NCBI RefSeq assembly: GCF_041296385.1
Contig: NC_091017.1
Coordinates: forward strand, 11,588,001-11,652,000
Length of the DNA stretch: 64,000 nucleotides
Reading direction: 5' to 3'
DNA from: Aphelocoma coerulescens
Taxonomy: Eukaryota > Chordata > Aves > Passeriformes > Corvidae
Below, piece by piece: positions 57,762 to 64,000 of the stretch. Position numbers and translations under genes: made by a program. The stretch's first letter is position 1. Each line of letters begins with the position of its first letter. The notes beneath the pieces were generated by a model. That model was not told where the DNA came from, did no database searches, and saw only the letters and a program-made list of their open reading frames with translations.

Positions 57762-60700
57762 AGTGACTCATAATGCCTTTCCTTGGAATGCAAAGGTCTG
57801 AATCCCAGTGTTGGTGGAGCAGATGATAAGGTCCCATGGGGAAGTAAACTCAACTGAGACATTTCTCTCCTGGCACCTCTTGTGTAGGAGCAATTCTTAG
57901 ATATATTCAATATTGGCGGTAGCACGCCAGTTCCTCAGAGAGGATGACAATGCTTTTCCATGGGAAGGAAAGCACCTAGCCCCAGTGTTTCAGGTGCACA
58001 TAAGAAGCTGCCTAGTGGAGGTAAAGGGCAGCAGCAACTTTCTGTCCTGGCATATTTGGTGTAGAAGCACTGCCTTGATTTGTACAAGTATGGAGTTGCT
58101 ACGCCCTATTTTCAAGGCAGTCTCCTGAAAAAGTCAATTTTGGCATGTCGTTTCCACTTCTGAAAGGTGGTCTTCTGAACTCTTGGCAGTAAGCCAAGAC
58201 AAGCAGCTATGCTCATCCTTGGTGTGCAGCTGATTTAGACACCAGGGCAGGTAATGTCCAGTAACAGTGTTCTGGCACATTGGATGGGAGCAGTTCCTGG
58301 ATGTTTTCTATTTTGGAGGAGGAGATCCCAGTTCTTCTGAGATGGGCTCATAGTTTCTCTCTTTGGCAAAGAAAGCAGTTTTGGATCTGCATGTAGGGTG
58401 TTCTCAGCGAATTAATGGCTTTTCCTCATGGGCAGTTCTGTGGGCTATAGCTGTTGAACTGTTAGAGAAGGAATGAAAAAGCCAAGCTGTTGAACAAATT
58501 TGCATCCTGCTGACTTTAGCAGCCCCTGATAAAATTCTGTTTGCATCCTGACTCTGTGAGACTGAAGGATTATGATGGTACTTAAAGCTGAGGAGGAAAG
58601 TGCACATAGAAGAGCATGTGAATTTAATGGCTCTTCCTAGTAGGCAGTTCTCTGGGCTAGAGCTGTTGAACTGTTAGAGAGGGAATGCAAGAGCCAAGCT
58701 TCTGAGCTCTTTTCCCTGCTACCTTTAAAGTATGAGCATTCCCTGGTGCTCTCCTATTTGGATAATAAGTTAGAGTGGGTTTCACATTCACTTTGAAGAA
58801 TAGAAACAGCGCCATGTGAACCTGTGCCATCAGCTTTCCTTTCCAACTAAATGTTCCTACTTGCAATCTTGCAATTCTTACTTGCAATCATGCAGAGCAC
58901 CGTGCTTGAGGCTGGTGCATTGAAGAAAATTAAATTAGGGCTGTATCAGTACAAAGGAGAGATTGCCATTTGCAAAACCTCGTTTCGCTTAAGTTAGTAA
59001 TATTGTAAGTGTTAATTGAGTGGTCATTGGTTGCCTATCACCATCCTGATGCACTAATTTCATCAAGTGTAAATATTGGTCACAAAAGGTGCCCATTCAG
59101 CAACCTGTTGCTGTCTCCACATGGAAGTGTCTTCCGGACGAAATCAAAAGACATTCGAAGAGCCAGGATCCGCAAAGGAACAAACTATTGCCACATGAAT
59201 GGTGCTGGGCGCCATGAGGAGCAGTTAACTTTAACCTGCGCGCTGTCAGCACTCAGAAGAACAACCCCAGCATGGCAGGGGGGACTTGCAAAAGAAGGAA
59301 AGGCCCCTCACCTAGCTATAAACCACCCAAAGTGCAGAGCCAAGTTGAAAACACCACTGCTCTCAAATCAACCGTGTCAGGACAAAAAGATTTCACTGAT
59401 CTCCCCCTTCCAGGTACAAACTCTTATTTGCACCACACTCAGAGGGCAATGTGAGCTCCCCAGCGCTGTCTTTCACTCTCGCAGAGTCCAGATACTAACT
59501 TGTGAACATCCTACACAAACATTAGCTCATGAAAGTGCCAGCTTGAGCAAGAACAGCAGACCCTCCCATTGCACCCCCTTGTCATCCAGAGTGCGGCGGT
59601 TTGTTGAAAATCATGGACTCGGAAAGACCAATGCAGCAACTGCTTTTCTCTCTCCTACTGCCTTTCCCTGAGCGAGAGGTAGATGGATGATGTGGACTTA
59701 GTGGAACAGAAAGAGTATGACTGTACTTATAAGGGAGGAAAACCCCCCACAGCATACTGTGCTGTGTGCAGTACACGCTCTGAAAAGAGACAAAGCTGAA
59801 TGCTGCCAGCGGGCTTCGGTTCTCAGACTGCTTGCATGGGCAGAGCTGCGGGCTCTTTTAAGGATGGAAACTGGCATCTGTGAGTGTAAAGAATGTGACT
59901 TTCCACACAGCTTAGAAGAAAGGTGCATAGCCCCAGTGAGAAGTGTGTACGTGAAAGACTGGCAGAAGAAGTCGCAGTCCAGCAAGGCTGGTATCTTTTT
60001 CTTTGTGCCAAATAGGCACCTTGGGAACATGAAAGTACTTGATGGTAGCCAAACTGACAGTGAAGGCACAGAACACCGTCGGGTGTGTGCAGTGTACAGA
60101 CGCAATGTAAAAGCCCTGAGTACCATTTGACTGCAGTCATAGTGCAAGTTTGCAACTGTACCATGCAAGGCCAGTGAAAGCTTCCTGTGCGGCCACATTT
60201 TCGTATTGGAGCTCGCTAGCTGGAAGTGATTCGGTTTGTCTGCAGTATCCGCTCGACTGAATGTGATGTGTCACTGGAAAGAAAAGTACAGACCAGCAGT
60301 GCGTTTGATATGGTTCAGGGGCTGCAAAGGGAATGTACAGGCCACCTCTGGGATTTTGGTCTTTGTGCATTCCCATGGCAGCAGTTCCTGGATGTTTTTG
60401 TTCTACAGTTTAGGCTCAGTGAGAGAGAAAAAATGCGAGAGCACGCATAGCAGAGCCACAGGGAGAATTGTTGAGGTATGAGTTGCGTGCTGTTCAGATA
60501 CTGCCGTACCAAAGGCCTACCTAAACACTGCTGCTGATCTAGCATGTCTTTCTGTAGCAAGACTTGTTGGTACTGCAAAACAGAAGATGCGTGAGGTCAA
60601 ATGAATCTGGACAGAAAATTTCAGACGAGCAGCCTATGAGTGCATGATTGAAACAGTAAATTTAGGTGACAGAATAGATCGTGGCATCGATTTGCGTAGT

Positions 60701-61494
60701 GTTAATATTCTCTGAAGGGAATGCAAAAAGCCAAGATGTGTTTTCCATTCTAGCTGTTCCTGACAAAAACTGAGGAATAAAACTTTCGTTCTAGATGGAA
60801 TGTAACATTCAGTTCCCAGGATTTTGCACTCCAAAGTTCAACAAAAGAGTTTCCACAAGAATCTTGAGAAGAAGCACAATCACTTCCACCTAGAGCTGGA
60901 AGAGGAAGAGGCAGCGGCACAAGCAAGTGCCCTTGAGCGTCCTCCTTCCGAATGCTAGAACGTCAATTCAGCAGGCAGGAGTGCAGCAGCCACCCTTCGT
61001 CTTGCAAGCCCATACGACGCGCACACCAGCCCGGTGCTCTGCGGCTTCGTCCTTCGCCTTTTCGAGCACGCCGTACCTTCATTCTCCCGGAGGCGAACAG
61101 CGGTCTGCTTCTCGCACGGAACGCTGTGTCGGCAGCCAAGCGCTCCAGTGCACTGCTTCTGCCCAAACACGCCTGGGCCCTGCACCTCTCCTTCCCAGCG
61201 CTACGTAGCAGCACAATCTGTCCCTCTTGCGATCGCAAGCTAAGCGGAAAGCTTCTCGGCTACGTCTCCCGCAGAGAGCTGTGCCAGGACAATAAGCTTG
61301 CAAGCACTTTGCTCCTGACACTAGTGGCAACAGGGATTCGCACCACCTTCCAGGAGCAGTCCTCTTGCCTTTTACAAGGTGCAAAAGCGCCCCCTCTGTG
61401 GCGGTGCTGTCTGCCCGGTCTTTCTCGGCTCGAAGCACCACGAGGCACACAAGACTCTCTCGCAAGGACCGAAATTCCCGATAGGCGTCTCTGC

Positions 61495-62398
61495 GCTTTC
61501 TGCAATGCTGCACGCACAAGCCCGGTGCTCTGAGGCTTCGTTCTTCGCCTTTCGTTGTCTGGGCAGAAGAGAAGCCGAGCGAGGCCATTGTGCTTTGCCG
61601 CTTGTCAGTGTGCTGTGCACGGTTTTTCCGCAGCTCGAGCTAGCGGGAGACCCCTTCGGTTTCGCGGCGTCCACACTACCCATGGTAGCTCTCGCTCAGC
61701 GAAACTTGAAGGGGAGAAGCACTTGCTGGATGAGTCTTTCAGTGTGCAGGACTTTGAAAACACAGCAGCGCAATCGGGGCCACGAGAAGGACCGCTGAGA
61801 AGTCGCTCTCGCACAGAGAACCGTGCCAGGATGACGAGCTCGCCCAGCATTTGCCCCTGACACTTGGGGAACTCGTAGCTGCCAGTGCCTTCCAGGGGCA
61901 GTCTGCTTTCTGTCATAACCTGCATAGGGCCCGTCAGATGGTGGTGCTGTCTGCCTTCTCCTTCTCGGCCAGAGTGTACTCTGGTGCACACTGCAGTCTG
62001 GCAAGGAGCAAAGATCTTCGGTAGACATCTCGCACAGGAGAAAGTTGCCAAGAAAGAACCACGTTCTTCATCAGCCCTCCTCATGTCCCGATTGGGGTGC
62101 TGCCTTCAAAGCCTTGCACATTGAAAGACTTCTCCAGCAAGTGCTTCTCCCCTGGCGCACTTCGCTGAGTGAGAGCTGCATGGGCAGCGTGGACTCAGCG
62201 AAACCGAAAGGGTGTCGCTGTAGCTCGAGCTGAGCAAAGAAACCGTGCACGGTGCACCGTTGGTGGGTGCAGCATGCACGCGGAAAAGCAGCAAAGTTCA
62301 CTGCCATCGCTGGCCTTCTCTTCAGTCCAGACCACTTAAGGCAAACAATTTAGCTGCAGAGCACTGGGCTTGCGTGTGCAGTGCACCAAATTGCCCAA
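61495..62398. repeat. 0.9-kb imperfect palindrome, copy 6
   Basis: A-type spacer. Arms 61495-61796 and about 62080-62398. Confidence 0.85.
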
Positions 62399-63232
62399 GA
62401 CCAGCAAGGGCTCGTTCACAAGCAGAGTCGGCTGAGAGCATTCTTGCTTGCTCCAGAAAGGAAGCCGCAGCTATAGTGCTTCATCCCACAGCGTGGACAT
62501 AGGCACTTTCCTAGTTGTTCAGCCTTGCAGAGTCCCTGCAACTAGAGCTCAGCCAGGAGCAGGCGTCAAAGCAGAAGGCTTTCCTAAAGCACGCCTCTCC
62601 AACCAGCCTTCGGAAATCGCAAATGACACTGTGGCTCTGTGCCTTTCTTCTAAGACAGACGCCCACCTTGCTTTCACTCTCGCAGCTCCCTTGGCAGCCT
62701 CCAGCAGCTGCTTTCCTGGAGAACGGCCCGAGAAGTAGAAGCCAGGGCTGGGCTGCACCTTCGCCTTCCGCACGTAAGCGGCACCAGACTCACCGGTGCG
62801 CTCTGTTCTTCCCTCCTCCGCTGCATGCTACTACCATCGTGTTCTCGGAAAGACGGAGACTGAAGGGAAGCGCAAATGCTTCCACAGAGAGCTACAAGAG
62901 GAATAGGCAGCAGCAGCACAGGCAAGTGCCGTGGAACTTCCTCCTTCCCAAGGCTATAACGTCAATTCAGCAGGCAGGAGAGTGGCAGCCACGCTCGTCT
63001 TGCAGCCCGTACAACGAGCACGCGAGCCCGGCGCTCCGCGGCTTCGTTCTTCGCCTTTTCAAGCACGCCGTACCTTCGTTCCCCCGGAGGCGGACGGTCT
63101 TCTGCTTCTCGCCCGGAACACTGTGCCCGGCAGTGCAGCGCTTTCTGCGGCAAGCTGCAAAGCGCCCGTCAGATGGCGATGCTGTCTGCCCGCTCCTCGG
63201 CTCGAGTGTACTCCGGCGCACGCTGCCGTCTC
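62001..63232 (+). repeat. Inner repeat 1, copy 6 (A-type)
   Basis: C at 62923, as in copies 1 and 5. Confidence 0.95.
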
Positions 63233-64000
63233 GCAAGGAGCAAAGAGCTTCGGTAGACATCTCGCACAGGAGAAAGTTGCCAAGAAAGAACCACGTTCTT
63301 CATCAGCCCTCCTCATGTCCCGATTGGGGTGCTGCCTTCAAAGCCTTGCACATTGAAAGACTTCTCCAGCAAGTGCTTCTCCCCTGGCGCACTTCGCTGA
63401 GTGAGAGCTGCATGGGCAGCGTGGACTCAGCGAAACCGAAAGGGTGTCGCTGTAGCTCGAGCTGAGCAAAGAAACCGTGCTCGGTGCACCGTTGGTGGGT
63501 GCAGCATGCACGCGGAAAAGCAGCAAAGTTCACTGCCATCGCTGGCCTTCTCTTCAGTCCAGACCACTTAAGGCAAACAATTTAGCTGCAGAGCACTGGG
63601 CTTGCGTGTGCAGTGCACCAAATTGCCCAAGACCAGCAAGGGCTCGTTCACAAGCAGAGTCGGCTGAGAGCATTCTTGCTTGCTCCAGAAAGGAAGCCGC
63701 AGCTATAGTGCTTCATCCCACAGCGTGGACATAGGCACTTTCCTAGTTGTTCAGCCTTGCAGAGTCCCTGCAACTAGAGCTCAGCCAGGAGCAGGCGTCA
63801 AAGCAGAAGGCTTTCCTAAAGCACGCCTCTCCAACCAGCCTTCGGAAATCGCAAATGACACTGTGGCTCTGTGCCTTTCTTCTAAGACAGATGCCCACCT
63901 TGCTTTCACTCTCGCAGCTCCCTTGGCAGCCTCCAGCAGCTGCTTTCCTGGAGAACGGCCCGAGAAGTAGAAGCCAGGGCTGGGCTGCACCTTCGCCTTC
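63233..64000 (+). repeat. Inner repeat 2, copy 6 (partial)
   Basis: First 768 bp only; cut by the window end. A-type T at 63481. Confidence 0.95.

Larger units (their letters stand above)
56592..64000 (+). repeat. Macrosatellite unit, copy 6 (partial, first 7,409 bp)
   Basis: Sixth copy, truncated by the window end inside inner repeat 2, so solo LTR 2 and the right third of the unit are not seen. A-type, with G at 61235 and C at 62923. Confidence 0.97.

Noticed and set aside
1..64000. Ribosomal DNA array (unit length in the rDNA range)
   Set aside because: I see none of the highly conserved 18S, 5.8S or 28S sequence anywhere in the unit.
1..64000. CRISPR array, phage or bacterial island
   Set aside because: No short regularly spaced repeats with unique spacers, no bacterial gene density, no recognisable bacterial proteins.
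1..64000. Assembly artefact (one unit copied repeatedly)
   Set aside because: The copies carry a structured set of shared and private variants, including a 1-bp indel, which simple duplication of one contig would not give. Read-level confirmation is still the decisive check.

Overview
The window is one long tandem repeat array. A unit of 11,318 bp (11,319 bp in the first copy) repeats head to tail across all 64 kb: five complete copies starting at 1, 11320, 22638, 33956 and 45274, and a sixth starting at 56592 that is cut by the window end. The array runs off both sides. Copies are nearly identical: I tracked 18 variable positions over the whole unit (not an exhaustive count). Nothing resembles a bacterial or phage genome. 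There are no operons, no ribosome-site-led coding runs and no recognisable protein domain. I support no protein-coding gene; the open frames are by-products of GC-rich or pyrimidine-rich repeats with few stops, and several of the longest open with GTG or TTG.

The sequence looks like eukaryotic nuclear satellite (macrosatellite) DNA. Two insertions per unit look like solo LTRs of endogenous retroviruses, each with a 5-bp target duplication. Their style and the high-CpG GC-rich parts suggest a vertebrate, and I lean to a bird; this is inference, since no diagnostic gene is present.

Layout of a unit (copy-1 coordinates; add 11,318 per later copy): 11060-11319 plus 1-259 and 569-1017, a degenerate CCTTG/GCCTT pentamer block, pyrimidine-rich on the + strand; 265-563, solo LTR 1 inside it; 1010-1039, a hairpin where the pentamer switches strand; 1032-1170, the CAAGG purine side; 1171-4289, an older, AT-richer mosaic of short degraded direct repeats; 4290-5410, GC-rich, CpG-rich modules, including an inverted segment that makes a 0.9-kb imperfect palindrome; 5411-6642 and 6643-7874, two near-identical 1,232-bp inner repeats; 7875-9510, a third, diverged inner repeat split by solo LTR 2 (8107-8818); 9558-10666, a diverged pair of modules 726 bp apart; 10839-11050, an inverted module that faces its mate in the next unit across the CCTTG block.

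The architecture implies nested rounds of growth: old short modules, then the inner repeats and LTR insertions, then recent amplification of the whole 11.3-kb block. Variants show homogenisation still in progress. Copies 2 and 4 share a seven-site haplotype over about 2 kb (4897-6899) that copies 1, 3, 5 and 6 lack. Copy 1 carries private variants, while copies 5 and 6 look identical where both are present.
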